Positions 1-15,815 of a DNA stretch of 64,000 bases are shown in pieces (position 1 is the stretch's first letter; the number at the start of each line of letters is the position of its first letter). The position numbers and the translations under genes are program-made. The notes beneath the pieces were generated by a model that was not told the DNA's origin, did not search any database, and saw only the letters and a list, made by a program, of their open reading frames with translations. The stretch comes from Aphelenchoides besseyi (Eukaryota > Nematoda > Chromadorea > Rhabditida > Aphelenchoididae), in NCBI GenBank assembly GCA_024699855.1, contig JAMPIQ010000002.1, positions 9,672,001 through 9,736,000 on the forward strand. Reading direction: 5' to 3'.

Positions 1-417
1 AGTCCTCAGTTCGATTCGGGAAGTGAATTAATACACCACAAAGTTGGTTCGAAAAGGTGAATATTTTGCCATTTTTCAATTTCTAGGACTACATCTCTTT
101 GCCACAAAACAATCCCGATCTCGATTATTTGCCACCACCAGTTTATGGTTCTTACTATCATGCAGGTGCCTTCAACGGTCCTGCTGACTACACTGCTAAT
201 GATCGATCTCATTATGACACCAATTTCTCAACGTACAATCCCGTTTGTAAGTTGGACTTTTAATCAATGATGTTCAAAATGCTTCTATTCAGCCGTACGG
301 CATTTGAACGTAGCTCCGCTGGAAACACTACCGGAGGTCCTGACACCCGACAACGATAACGGTGCTTTTCTGAACGATGGCGAAAGAGCCGTTTCACGTG
401 TTTCAACTCACGTCTAA
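1..417 (+). CDS. 3' end of an unrecognised gene (partial)
   Basis: Three exon pieces fit together in phase: 1-22 (…VLSSIRE), 87-246 and 293-417, ending in TAA at 415-417. The introns are 23-86 (gtgaat…ctag) and 247-292 (gtaagt…tcag). The readable tail is about 100 residues, rich in Tyr, Pro and Asn (for example LPPPVYGSYYHAGAF), with no membrane segment or familiar motif. It looks like a disordered C-terminal tail, possibly the cytoplasmic end of a receptor, but I do not recognise it. The 22-base first piece is uncertain because a second donor at 56 gives another phase. The gene continues left of the window. Confidence 0.45.
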
Positions 418-3400
418 GTTCCCTGTAAATTTCACAAAATTTCTATTGGACCTCATTGTCAATCAACCTGGTTATGTTTCTTCTTTTTCATTCTACTTAG
501 GAGCAACTTTGAATCTCAATTCTGTTACCTCCATAAAACTGCTCAAATTTTTCGTAAGTTCACTGAAGATTATTGTGCCATTGAGACTTGCCAAACTTTG
601 TCCACATATTTTGTTCCTATGCTCCGATTACACCGGCGATTACTTTGAATCTTAAATTGAATTCGGGTTCTTTTCGAGATTTGTAAAATCAAGCTTTAAA
701 TTATCCGTGTTATTGAATAAATTACCATTCAGTAATGACAACCGTGTACTTCTGAAGAGTTAAACCTGATTAAAAGCCCTGCAATTGGAGTAATCGTTAG
801 TTTTTGCAAAGTTCGAACAGATTTGCGAGTTGTTATCGAATGTTGGAGAAGACAGAGAGACACTCGGTATCCCATTCATTTGTCAGTGTCTGTTGGGAAT
901 TGGCTGATAATTTGTATTGCTGAGTGGTTTCTTCGTCTTAAGTTTACAGAACCTTAACCAAATTTGAGTTAGTACGTAGTTTCTTTAAAGTAGTCATCTC
1001 AACTGATGAAAATGGCAATTGGATCGGTTGTTCGAAGCGAACCTTTTCAACAAATTTGTCACTGCGCGTTTTACAAAAGTTCGTTTGTGTCCGTGTATCA
1101 TTTCGTGTTATCAAAATAAGCCCTGTAATAACGACATCTAATGAACTTTCATTGGTGTTCAATTTAATTCTGAACGAACCATTGATTTGCGTAACAATTA
1201 AAAGTAAGAGTGTGCTAAAAAGTTTGGGATAATGCTAAGGAAACCGACAGTACATTGCGATTATGAGGAAGAATTCAAAGTCGAAAATGTTTGTGAGAAA
1301 ATCAGATAAAAGATTAGTGACAACGATAATCGTAGGTCATTTTGACGTTCAAAATTGTCGACATTTTGCGGTCATTTGATCGTGTGCTTTTTGAACATCG
1401 TTTAAGATATTGCTTTCTAATTGCACCAAAAGCGATTTACACCAACGACTGAGAGGTGTTGACGGACAACAACGGCATTTGCAGAGGACACTTCACGTGT
1501 AGAAGTAAGTGATTTTAACTTTTGAATTCCCACGCTTGAATTTCTAGTGATTCAAGCTGGCCAACAATGCGTTTGCAACGGAAACCGCTGTTTTTACGGT
1601 TTTTAAACAACAGACTTAACGGTCTATTTTTCTATTTCGCCATAACTGCAGTCATGAAGCTGTTGTTGCTATCGAATTTGTAGTGCTCGTAAGTGTTCTT
1701 ACTCATCTCATTGACAGATTTGTGTTGGCAGGTTATGTTGTTAGCTACTCGATTCTCTTCATCTTCCACTGTGGTTTTCGTGCTCATCGTCAAGTTGACG
1801 CAGTTTAATGTGGACTGCGGGTACTGATACTTCTTTGTCCGAGAATGCACCTTCGATTGATTCTCCGGTTGAAGAGAGACCAACGTATACAAGAGTAAGT
1901 AAAAACAAGTTTATCCACGATTGTCAAAATTTTGGATTACGGTATTGGTATAGAACTAATTAGAGATATGGATAATTGCAGAATGTTGAAAAACAAAATT
2001 TGTAATAGACGATATTTACGCATGTACGCAATAATCAGTTTAAGTTGGCATTGTGATTTTATGTTAGTAAATTCGTTGTACAGTACATCAATAGTTGTTA
2101 TTATAGGCGGTAGAGATTGCAGAAGAAGTTTTATCGTTGTGGAACACATCACTGTGTGACAACTGATAGCTATACCTGAAGTGACAATGATGATTCCTTG
2201 AGTGCTCGTAGAAGTTGGAAAGTGGGACAACTGCAATCCCGAGGGAAGCCAAACGACAATATCGCAAAAGCCAAAAAGTGGCATCTCGCAGGACGAAATG
2301 CGCACAGTCAACTATCCTGAGGACAACAATGCATATCGGCTATAATGGAAGGGCACAGAGAGCACGCTATCACCTCTTCGCTTTTCGCCAGTTTATTTGA
2401 CTTTTTAAAGCAGAAGCATGGAAAATACGGGAATAAAGAGACAACAACAGAAGTAGAAAACAACGGCATGAAACGCGCAGGAATGGATATCGTCTCGTGG
2501 ATGTGAAATTCCTGGACCTTTGAATTGCACCGACCTGCTAGTGGACGCACGAAATTTTCAGAAGGACTTGATGGTTTTCTTCTGACCTCGTATTATGCGA
2601 CATATTTAAACCGCTGCATTTTACATGCGAACTGGTTCTTCGTTCGATTAGTCGTGCCTTTAGTTTTTTGCAATTCTTTTTTGTCATTTCGACTTCTCGT
2701 CCATTCTCGGATTATTGTCGTCCTGTTGCACGAATTTGCCGGAACAGAAGCGTTTACAGACACGAGTTTGGTGCTTAAATTCACTGCCAAACTCAACGAT
2801 ATTCAAATCATTTGCATAATTGAATAGACTCCGAGGAGGGACCTTTTGAATGTGCGTTTAGTGACAAACCTATTCAACGACATAACTTCTACTCTTTGAG
2901 TTTTTGCATTAGAATTTCATGCCAATTTAACAACAAACTTTTTGCTTCAGTTTTCTTACGTTCGTCAAAAGGGTTTTTCAATTTCGTACTGCTCGTGGAT
3001 TAGTCTCCTACGACTGTTGTCTCCACTTAATTGAGCAACATAATCCACGACTACATCTCGCAGAACAAAGCACAGATTCCATCTTCTCACTTAAGTAGTT
3101 TTTGGCGCTTTTCGGCTTCTATCTTTCGTGTCGTTGAAGGAATCGCTCAGTAAGAATCGTTTTAGATTTTGTCGTCCAAAAGATTAAACGTTAAAAGGGA
3201 TAAATGTTCGCCATTTCTACCGACATATACACGACAAATGTTCGTTGCAATAAGCCAGAGATGTGAATTCAAATAGCCCAATCGTCAATCAACATCATTG
3301 CTTTTTCTCGTGCTAAATGTCCATAAAGCCGGGACTTAATTTACCACGAGCTCAGCATAAAATTCCTATTAACTGTTTGCCGACCATCGAGCAGTCTGTC

Positions 3401-6400
3401 AGAATCATCGTTGCTTTCGTCGTTCTCGATGCCCGATTCCATGTCTTAGCTATTGTTTTGTTACAACTCTTAACAGTTGTTGATTCTACTGCTGTTAATG
3501 CGTCGTTTAATCAAAGCTTCCATTCGCTTCCATTCACACTGCCAAATAATCATTTTGCCAGTGTTGACGCAACTTGAAGTTTGCGCTCTTCGTGGCGTTG
3601 ATGTACAAACCAACAAAGGTAGGTCCAAAGTGGTGTTATTATGTTCGATATTGTAACCGTTTGTTTGTTCTAATTCTGCGTACATGCGTAAAACTTTCAA
3701 AATTACTGTAAATAATGAATTAACATAATGACGATCATCTAGTTACGCAAATCAATTGTTTCTATTCATTTCATCTTTCATTTACACAAGAATTTTGGTT
3801 CGAGTTGCACAACAACTTTGTATCGGTTTCGTCTCATTCACTACTAATGGCTGATCAAACAGAAGATCAGCAAACTACATGACTTCAAATTGTTTATGTA
3901 AAAACCCACTTCTTTTATTCGTCATCAATATCTTCGATCTTCGTATTTAGAGTGTTGCTGTAGATGGTGGAGATTTTCAATCGTTTGCATAGAAACATTT
4001 TCAACACCACCGCAACGAGTTCAAAACCGGGAAGTTTGCGTGGGCCGGTGGCCAACGTTTGGGCGGTAATCATCCCGATTTACATAACCAAATTTCAGCG
4101 TATAGCAACAGCATTCTCTTTTATTCGGTTTAGAGACTGAAAATTTGTTCCTTTTTCCTTCTTTCGTACTCATAACGCATTACTCGGCCAAGACGTGAAA
4201 AACCTCTTTGGGTTATAAGCCTATGCGCGAAAGAAAAGACTTTTTGGGTCCATGTGTTTCAAGGTTTAGTGTTAGGTTTTCGAACTTCTTAGGTGTCCTA
4301 TTCGCGTGTTAGCTGTCGACTTCTTTTGTTTTTTCGAATATTTACACGTGTTGTTTCGGATTGCGATTGAACTCATACTCAAGAAGATAGCTACTCGCCA
4401 TTGAGTGCAAATCAAGGTTTCTTGTTTGGTGATTTGAATACTAAAAAGCTTTGCGAACCGGTTTAATTAGAACAACAATGATTTTATAAGAATAGTCAGT
4501 TGGCATTCAATCGATCGTATTTGCCCGCTGTTTGAGTGTGTTTGCGGTTTTCAATGAGACCTAAGTTCTTAGTTGAGATTAAGATCTTTTTAATCCCGCA
4601 AAATCTAACGCTAAACGTGTGTTTACTTTCGGATGCAATGGACTCGATCGGGAATTTTATGAACTTGTGACGGGCCTGATGATGATAGAAGTGATTGGTG
4701 TGGTTTTAGTTGAGCCTCCCGCACAAGTGTGTCAGGAGTTAATTTTCAGCTGCAAATCAATCAAACTCAACGGAACCGCAAAACCTCTTCCGTCTTCTTT
4801 TTCTCGCCTCGTTTTGTTATGGGACCGCAGATTTCATGCCGTGGTCCGCACGAACATAATCCACATTTCATGTTATTCCCCGCTTATTATGAGGATTTTT
4901 CATTCTGAATCGAGTGCTTTGATGTCACCGTTCGTACAGTCTACCTTAATCGTTTTTTTGCGGATTGGCTTGAATTACAAGCTTTTGGAGTGATTGCTTA
5001 TTAACTGAGTGCAACTGCAAAAAATGTTTGTGCAGTCGTACCTGAGACTCGAGGACAGCAAAAGAGCGGATTTGCGATTAAGTTTCTCGTTAACTGCATT
5101 CTCGCCTATTTTCGTCTAAACGACTGAAACTAGAACGTAAATTGTAAGAAGTGGACTCGCACCCCAACGTAAGTTATCTAATTTGCTAGTGTTGATCACA
5201 TAAATGACCAAAGTTTGCTCTAAAATGCGCTTTTTGTTGGAACAAATACAAGTCAACATGGGTTTAGAGCTAACAACTTTGTTTTGCTTTTTATACTCGT
5301 TTTATGATGCGAGTGAATTGGCTCATTTAGCTGGTCCGCTAATATTCGGAGTAACTCGAGGTGTCGGATCGCTTGTTTCGAGTAAAAGAACTTCGTTTTC
5401 TAGCGAAAACAAAACGACTGAATAATCCTTCAACTTCTTACTAACGCTTGAATGATTTGTCGCTTTTTCAGCCCTCAGGCGACCACAGTCTATTTCGAAT
5501 TCGACATCAAGCTCTTTGTCGACTGCTTATTATGCAAACACCGTAAAAACGAGGAATAGTCAACTACGCTGTTGACATCCGATTGTGCATTCTCGGCGAC
5601 GGCTTTAATTAGGTAATCTCGACGATTGCCGTGAGCAGTTTTGGTTGCTTTCGAATAGGCATTTAACTGCAGTTTTTCACATTGTTTCGTGACTCAAAGA
5701 CCTAAATGAGATCCCACTTCTCGAATAAGCATACGATGTTTGTCTGTGTGATCTGGAATACAAAAACGCAATTTCGGCGTCTGAAACAAAACTTCAAACG
5801 AAGTGAAAGAGCATCCTTTTAAATAATGAACCAAAAGCTAAATTACGCGCTTATTCAACGCTCGATGTCGCTACGACCAGTCATGGTATCCGAAAGGAGT
5901 GAAAATTTCTGCTCTTTTGCCTAAGGATGAGTATTCTGCGACTGGAGGGGTGTAGTTCAAACTCGTCCGAAAGTAGTTTTCGCGATGTGCTTCCGGCCGA
6001 GCCTTTAAAATGTGTCAAATGGCATCCAAATCTGCGGAAGAAGAACGTCGCTTCTCATTGCGGAAAAAGCGCGAAAAGAATGAAACGCACAACGTTACTC
6101 ATTAGATGAGCGCGCGAGATTCGTGTATTCGAAATTTCTGGGCCCAAAATTGCGCTGTAAATTTCGTACAATTTCGAACATAAATGAACAATCACGACCT
6201 CTTTGTCGATGTTCCAATCATATTGACGGACCAAGTAAACCGCGTCCGTTCGACGGCCTATCTTTGATTGGCGCTAACACGTGGATCTAAAATGGTGATG
6301 AGTACTTTCGATTTCTTTACTTAACTCTTCTTTACAAATACTATTCATTTGATGTCCTTTATGTTTAACTGGTACTGTGCTTAGAAACTGTTATATCTAC

Positions 6401-6671
6401 TCTTTTCTGTTTTTTCTTTTAAACCTTCTTTTACATTCGTGTTCTCGCGACTTAAATATGTTAACGTAATACTACTTCTATTCAAGGCGCACTCTTTACT
6501 CTAATTCACAGTCGACAAGAAAAAAGATCAACGATTGGGAAAGTTTATGACGCAATTCAGCTTGATAGCCAAATCATCGGACTTCAACGCTTCATCACTG
6601 CTTCTAAATTGAAATGACAAAGTTGCGTCGAACAAGCCTGCAATCAAATGCAAGCTCCAGATAACACATAG
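418..6671. other. Long stretch without a recognised gene
   Basis: About 6.2 kb with only short open frames that lack family motifs or matching splice signals. It is A/T-rich and unique-looking, with no tandem repeats seen. It lies upstream of the first readable exon of the unc-7-like gene, so 5' untranslated exons or distal regulatory sequence of that gene may be here. The innexin exon at 6672 has no ATG, so at least one 5' exon must lie in this stretch. Confidence 0.5.
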
Positions 6672-10960
<4,289 letters not shown>

Positions 10961-12137
10961 TGTGCACTTTATTGAACAACTTTAAAACGGGCTTTGTGTT
11001 CTAAAACCACTGCTACGAATTCTTTTTACTCAGCGCTAGATTACATTAGTTTAAGCTGTTTATTGAGTTGTCTTGCAGCTTATCGATTCTGCCTTTTCTT
11101 TCTCCATTCATTAGTATTTACGTAATCCTCACGTACCAATCAACTCATCGGCTCTACTTAAGTGGATTCAAAACTGCCGTTAGGAAGAGGAAATAAACTG
11201 CCAAAATTTACTCGAATTGTCTTTTTGATGTTATAGCCATTTCTGTCACTTTACCGACAAAGCACCTCTACAAACGGGTACCTTTTGTTTTTTCTTAAAT
11301 TTGCTGTTGTGAAAGTTGAAGTTCGGATTTTTCCACTGCATTTCAACTGAGCACTTAAATTTCTGTTTGTTAAGAAACTTAAATCATGACACTAATTCTT
11401 TTCAAGTTGAAATTAGATTTCGACTTTACGTTTTTTGAATCGACTCACTGACCATCGTTGTTGTTATTTCGACTCATTGTTACCTACTGCCTATTTGAAG
11501 TCAACAGCGCGTTTATGTAGAAACTTGTCATGCGTTTTAAACAAATAAAAGAGCTTCGAATTTCGGTTTTGATCTAACGATTGCAATCGAGTTATGTCGA
11601 AAGTTGCATTATTGTTGAGCCACAACCCAAAAACGTATGGAGAACAATTGCTCATTCACTACCAAACTATCGAATTCCCATTAACAGAAAAGGAAGAGTG
11701 AATGCGGGAAGTGGCTAACGGCCAACAGAATGCGCGAGAGGGACAGTTAAATCCAACTTAATGACTTTGCTTTTGACTTGAGCCGAATACAATTCACAGT
11801 TGTTTTTGTTCCCAAATTCCAAACAACAGCAATTTCCTATGTTATGTTGCAATGAACGTTGAAATGCAATTAAAAGACTCGTTGGAGTAACAACAAAGAA
11901 GCTTCGGATTCTTACTCGAACAAAACCATCGTGACTAGAATCCTAGTTTCTCTCTCAATTGGTGTTCGCGATGACATGAATCATGCATTTTTCTCGTTTC
12001 CTACAAAACGTTTAATTAATGTGTTTTTTTAATTCTGGACTTTTCTTTGCTTGCCGATCACTTCAACGTTACCCAACTGACAAGGTGATTGTTTGCATTC
12101 ATTTGGTTCAACTTCAGAACACGTCGACTGATTGCCA
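10961..12137. other. Intergenic stretch, no gene seen
   Basis: 1.2 kb between the innexin stop and the GPCR start. Only short open frames without motifs were found. It probably holds the innexin 3' UTR and the GPCR promoter. Confidence 0.5.
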
Positions 12138-14026
12138 ATGAATCGCAGTTCGTCCGTTGAGTTCGTCAATGCAAGTTGTCGCTTCTCGACGACTGGTCAT
12201 TATGAACCGTCAATTTTTCGTTCCATTGCATGTGCTCAATGCTTTTTCTACATATTTCTTGCTCAGTCACCATACAACTTTTCAATGAACACTAAAATTT
12301 GCTCTGACGGTCTGTTGGCATGTGATCTTGGCGATTCGAATTGCAATTGTCAAACATCCAAGTATCCGAAATACAATTTGTTGGAGTTCTCAAATTCGTT
12401 AGTTTGAAGCAAACTGACAAATGGACAGTAAATTTTGATTTAGACCTTTGGTTCTACCAATTCGAGAATTGCAAATCGATCCGCCTCTTCCGGAAGGTTT
12501 TGAAGAATCAACTCGTGATTGTTGTAAAACAGCCGAGAAATGTTGTTTCGAAGTTCTCCAACATGACATTGAATCAGAAGGTAAAGTGGGAGCTTACTGT
12601 TTTGAATACGTTTTTTGAAGGAACTTGTCCATCAACTTGGGATGGTTGGCAATGTTTCAATCGTACGAAGCCGGGCGTGGCTCGTCAGTACTGTCCTTCG
12701 TACATTTACGGTAATCATTGGCATCGAAGAGTCGAAAATGGAGCTGAGAAGAAGTGTAACAATAACGGAACCTGGGAACTTGTTATGCGAAATGGTGTTT
12801 TACGGGAACAAACAAATTACATGAGTTGTCATCACGAAGACTTTTGGTTACGCCCATTGCTTTTGTGCACTTTCATCGCCTATTGTATCAGTGCGCTAAC
12901 TATCGTTCCAGCTCTTTTGCTACTTTCATGTAATCGGTACGTTAAAGTTCATTGAAATTATTTTGATTGATGGGATTTCAGTCGATTAAAGAACATGAAC
13001 ATCTTTTTGATTCATCGACAGCTATTGACTTCATTACTGTTGGACTCAATTTGCTACATCGTAAATACACTTTTGTTTATGCCATCATTCAATTTACAAG
13101 GCCAACTATTCTTTCAAAATCATGTAATTTCTACATTCAATTTGCTTGTCTTTAGTAAGCTATTTTCTAGCCAATTTGCCGACTTTTATTTGTTCTTCAA
13201 TACGGTTACTTTCGTCTGACATCCTTTGCGTGGATGTTGGTCGAGGCCTTGCATTTACATTGGTTACTGTTCCGTACACCCTCAAATCACATTGAATCTG
13301 TCAATCGAATGCTTTTCTGGACTTGGGCATCTCCAGCAATAATCTCCGTAATTTACGGTGTTCTGATCGAGTACTACGAACCGGAACGATGTATGCCTGA
13401 AGCGAAAACCCCACTAATTAAGGCGCTGATTACCATCCCTTGTGCCATGTGTCTAATGGTCTATGAACACAGAAAAGTAATTTATTTACACGTATTCATT
13501 TAGATTAACACCGTGATTTTGATTATTACTGTACGATTAATTCTTCAAAAATTGCGATCCAATCAAGTTAACACTTCTGTTCGAAACTACCGGTTGGCCG
13601 TTAGAACAAAATTGAATCAGAAGTTACGTTTAGAAAAGTGATGCACGCATTGTTGGTCCTGATCCCGCTGTTTGGAGTAAATTTGGCATCGGCGGTTTAT
13701 AGCACCGAATCGGATTGGCATGACATTGTGAATATGTTTGTCAACGGTTTTGAGGTATTCGTTTAAATGTTGTCGTATAATATTCAATTTCAGGGTTTTA
13801 TTGTCTCCATTATTGTGTGTTATGCCAACCGAACGGTAATCAGGTCGATCACGAGATGGCCAAAGTCGAATCAACCAAGTTTCAGGCAGTACGCCGTTAA
13901 ACCATTGTCGTCTGATACCCTCATCTTGGGTTTGATTTCAGAAATCGAGGTGTTAGTCGTTGTCAGCTCATTCTGCAACAAGAAGAAGACACGCAGTCAA
14001 CTTTGGTTCGATTAGCATCATTTTGA
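12138..14026 (+). CDS. Secretin-family (class B) neuropeptide GPCR
   Basis: Nine exons join in phase: 12138-12397, 12444-12580, 12621-12936, 12982-13123, 13171-13476, 13504-13566, 13605-13754, 13794-13888 and 13942-14026 (517 aa). The N-terminal hormone-binding domain has CPSTWDGWQCF, QYCPSYIYG and a CNNNGTWE element near residues 134-190. Membrane helices begin near residue 208. TM3 reads SFAWMLVEALHLHWLLF, TM6 VMHALLVLIPLFGVNL and TM7 GFIVSIIVCYANRTV, all class B signatures. These receptors couple peptide hormones to G proteins. The sequence resembles the calcitonin/PDF/DH31 branch and nematode SEB or PDFR receptors, but I cannot assign an orthologue. About 130 Cys-rich residues precede the normal domain, including CCKTAEKCC. 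No clear signal peptide is visible at this start, so an upstream exon is possible. Confidence 0.85.
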
Positions 14027-14117
14027 TCAGTCAATGCAAATATGAGCACAATCACTCTTCGTCGTGGATCCGTTCGTTCAAAACAAACTAAAGCGAATTT
14101 CGTGTCAATGAATGGAA

Positions 14118-14123
14118 AATAAA
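14118..14123 (+). terminator. Polyadenylation signal of the GPCR gene
   Basis: AATAAA about 90 nt after the GPCR stop codon, within the 392-bp gap to the convergent xbp-1 gene. Confidence 0.55.
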
Positions 14124-14325
14124 ACGTCTTAATGAATAGCTCGATTCTTTCAATAAGCTAACCGTATTGTAGTGGTCTTCATAACCACTAAATCACACAA
14201 ACAATGTTCGTCGAATGCATTTGAATTAGACGTCTAGTTGCTTTTTATGCAACAAAAAACATGTCTTCTATTTGCTATTGTATTGTACTACGACGCTTAA
14301 TACAAGAATTGAGTTTGATCACGAA

Positions 14326-14331
14326 TTTATT
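14326..14331 (-). terminator. Polyadenylation signal of xbp-1
   Basis: AATAAA on the minus strand, about 90 nt beyond the xbp-1 stop at 14419. It faces the GPCR signal, so the two genes converge with separate poly(A) signals. Confidence 0.5.
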
Positions 14332-14418
14332 AAAATTCAGTTAAATAAATATGGTTATCTACATAAAAACATTTTGGTTGCAAGTGTGTTAATTCGAATC
14401 AATGGTTAAACCGATGAG

Positions 14419-15447
14419 TTAGAAATTACAAAAGTCGAAAAGATCAAGTTCCTCTAATCCGTTGAATACGTCTGTTGGATAGTCAACGTTGGTGGACGGC
14501 AACGATTGGGTGGTCTGTTTCGATTCGGTTTCGATCTCCTCGTTCCAACGATCCAATTCGACACAGAGTTCATCGACGAATGGACTTTGGACGAGCTCTT
14601 CGTAACTCTGCATCGCCTGTTCGTCCATGCACTCTTGTGAGATGTATGTTTCGTCGGTGGGTGTAAGCTGAGAATCAAAAGTTGGCGGAGGAACGACATC
14701 GTTTGAAGCCCATTGTGTTTCGATTGGCATTTGGATGTCGCAGTTGTAGTCGAACTCATCCCCATAGACGACGCTTTCTGTTTGCGTCGACTCAACCGGC
14801 GAGTACAATTCGATACCTTCGTCGACAATCGAAGGCGATTCAACGTGCAATTCGTCATACCCCGAATCCACGGCAGGGAACAATGGAGTACTGCAGACTC
14901 AACATCGGGGGCAGACAAATCACGATCGCTGAACACTGTCGATTGAGGCGAATAATCTGTTGTGCAGACGTTGGTTTGGGATTGAAGTGGCGACTTTTGA
15001 TACGCAGCACCATTGCTAAGACGATTCACATCGGCGCGTAAACGTGCGTTCTCGGCTCGAAGTTGTTTGTTTTGCATAATCAGCTCTCGAACAGTATCCT
15101 CCAGACGACGTGATTGCTCTTTTTTTCGATCACGAGCATTCTGAGCGGCTTCACGGTTCTTCATTTTACGACGATTCAATTTCTCTTCTTGACTCAAATG
15201 TGTGAGACGTTCGCGTCGTCGTGGTGGTTTCGAAATAGGAGACTCGGAAATAAGCGAACCGATGTCAACATCCTTCACTTTGATCATACGTGATCTTGCA
15301 TTCATTGTGGACTAAAATACAAAGTAAATGATATTGATGAAAAGGTCCACTTACTTCACTGGTTGCATTCTGATTGCTGACGGCAAATGCGGGCGATGGC
15401 AAAGTTGATCGGGCGTTGCCGCGGATCAGATACACGGTTTTCGTCAT
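14419..15447 (-). CDS. xbp-1: XBP1 bZIP transcription factor of the unfolded protein response
   Basis: XBP1 activates ER-stress genes after IRE1 removes a short piece of its mRNA in the cytosol. Exon 1 is 15447-15355 and exon 2 begins at 15311, joined by a spliceosomal intron (gtaagt…ttttag). The bZIP lies at about residues 70-130: basic region NREAAQNARDRKK, then a leucine zipper (LEDTVRELIMQNKQLRAENA). The unspliced frame runs to a stop at 14454 (316 aa). A second open frame overlaps it and ends at 14419. Removing 14871-14890 joins the two frames, giving a 321-aa form with an acidic tail (YEELVQSP, FNGLEELDLFDF) that fits a transactivation domain. ACGTG cores lie upstream near 15490 and 15518 and could serve stress-factor binding, which is inference. 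sek-1 lies 369 bp upstream on the same strand. Confidence 0.93.
14871..14890 (-). promoter_or_regulatory. xbp-1: IRE1-spliced 20-nt unconventional intron of xbp-1
   Basis: On the mRNA strand the 5' site is the 7-nt loop CUGCAGU closed by a perfect GAGU/ACUC stem, cut after CUGCAG (14896-14891). The 3' site is the loop CUGCCGU closed by UCC/GGA, cut after CUGCCG (last base 14871). Both fit the IRE1 loop rule C-N-G-C-N-G-N. Excision removes 20 nt and changes the reading from ESAVLHCSLPW to ESAVDSGYDELH, entering the long open frame to 14419. Because 20, 23 and 26 all leave a remainder of 2 on division by 3, the frame change matches that in worm, fly and human. Confidence 0.93.
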
Positions 15448-15815
15448 TTCGAAGGAAATTAACGATAGAATCTAATTGATGAAGAAGGACACGTGTATTA
15501 GGAAGAGAGGGACGACTACGTGAAAAGCAAAATACTCCACGAATGAAGCACTCAACAGCGACCCGTCCGTTTCGAAACGATGGGCGGACACGAGCGACGA
15601 ACAAACTTCAACGTATTGGTGAGGGGCACACACGCAAAAACTCGGCGTGGATTTTGCTGATTGGTTGCTCAAAACACTGCTCAGTTGGTGCACACTCCCA
15701 TCGACAGCTGTTTAGTTGCAAAACGAGTGACATCAATGTGTTTATGCGATTAATTTCTAGCGAGTTTATATCGTTTAATTACAACTCTTGGAATAGTAAA
15801 TGATAAAATTCTGAA

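Noticed and set aside
12341..12955. Single-exon 204-codon protein in the GPCR region
   Set aside because: It mixes intron and exon; the class B signature is only complete when introns 12398-12443 and 12581-12620 are removed and the frames rejoined.
14419..14883. Separate short minus-strand gene overlapping xbp-1
   Set aside because: Its frame is the spliced-form continuation of xbp-1; the two IRE1 hairpins at its border explain the overlap.
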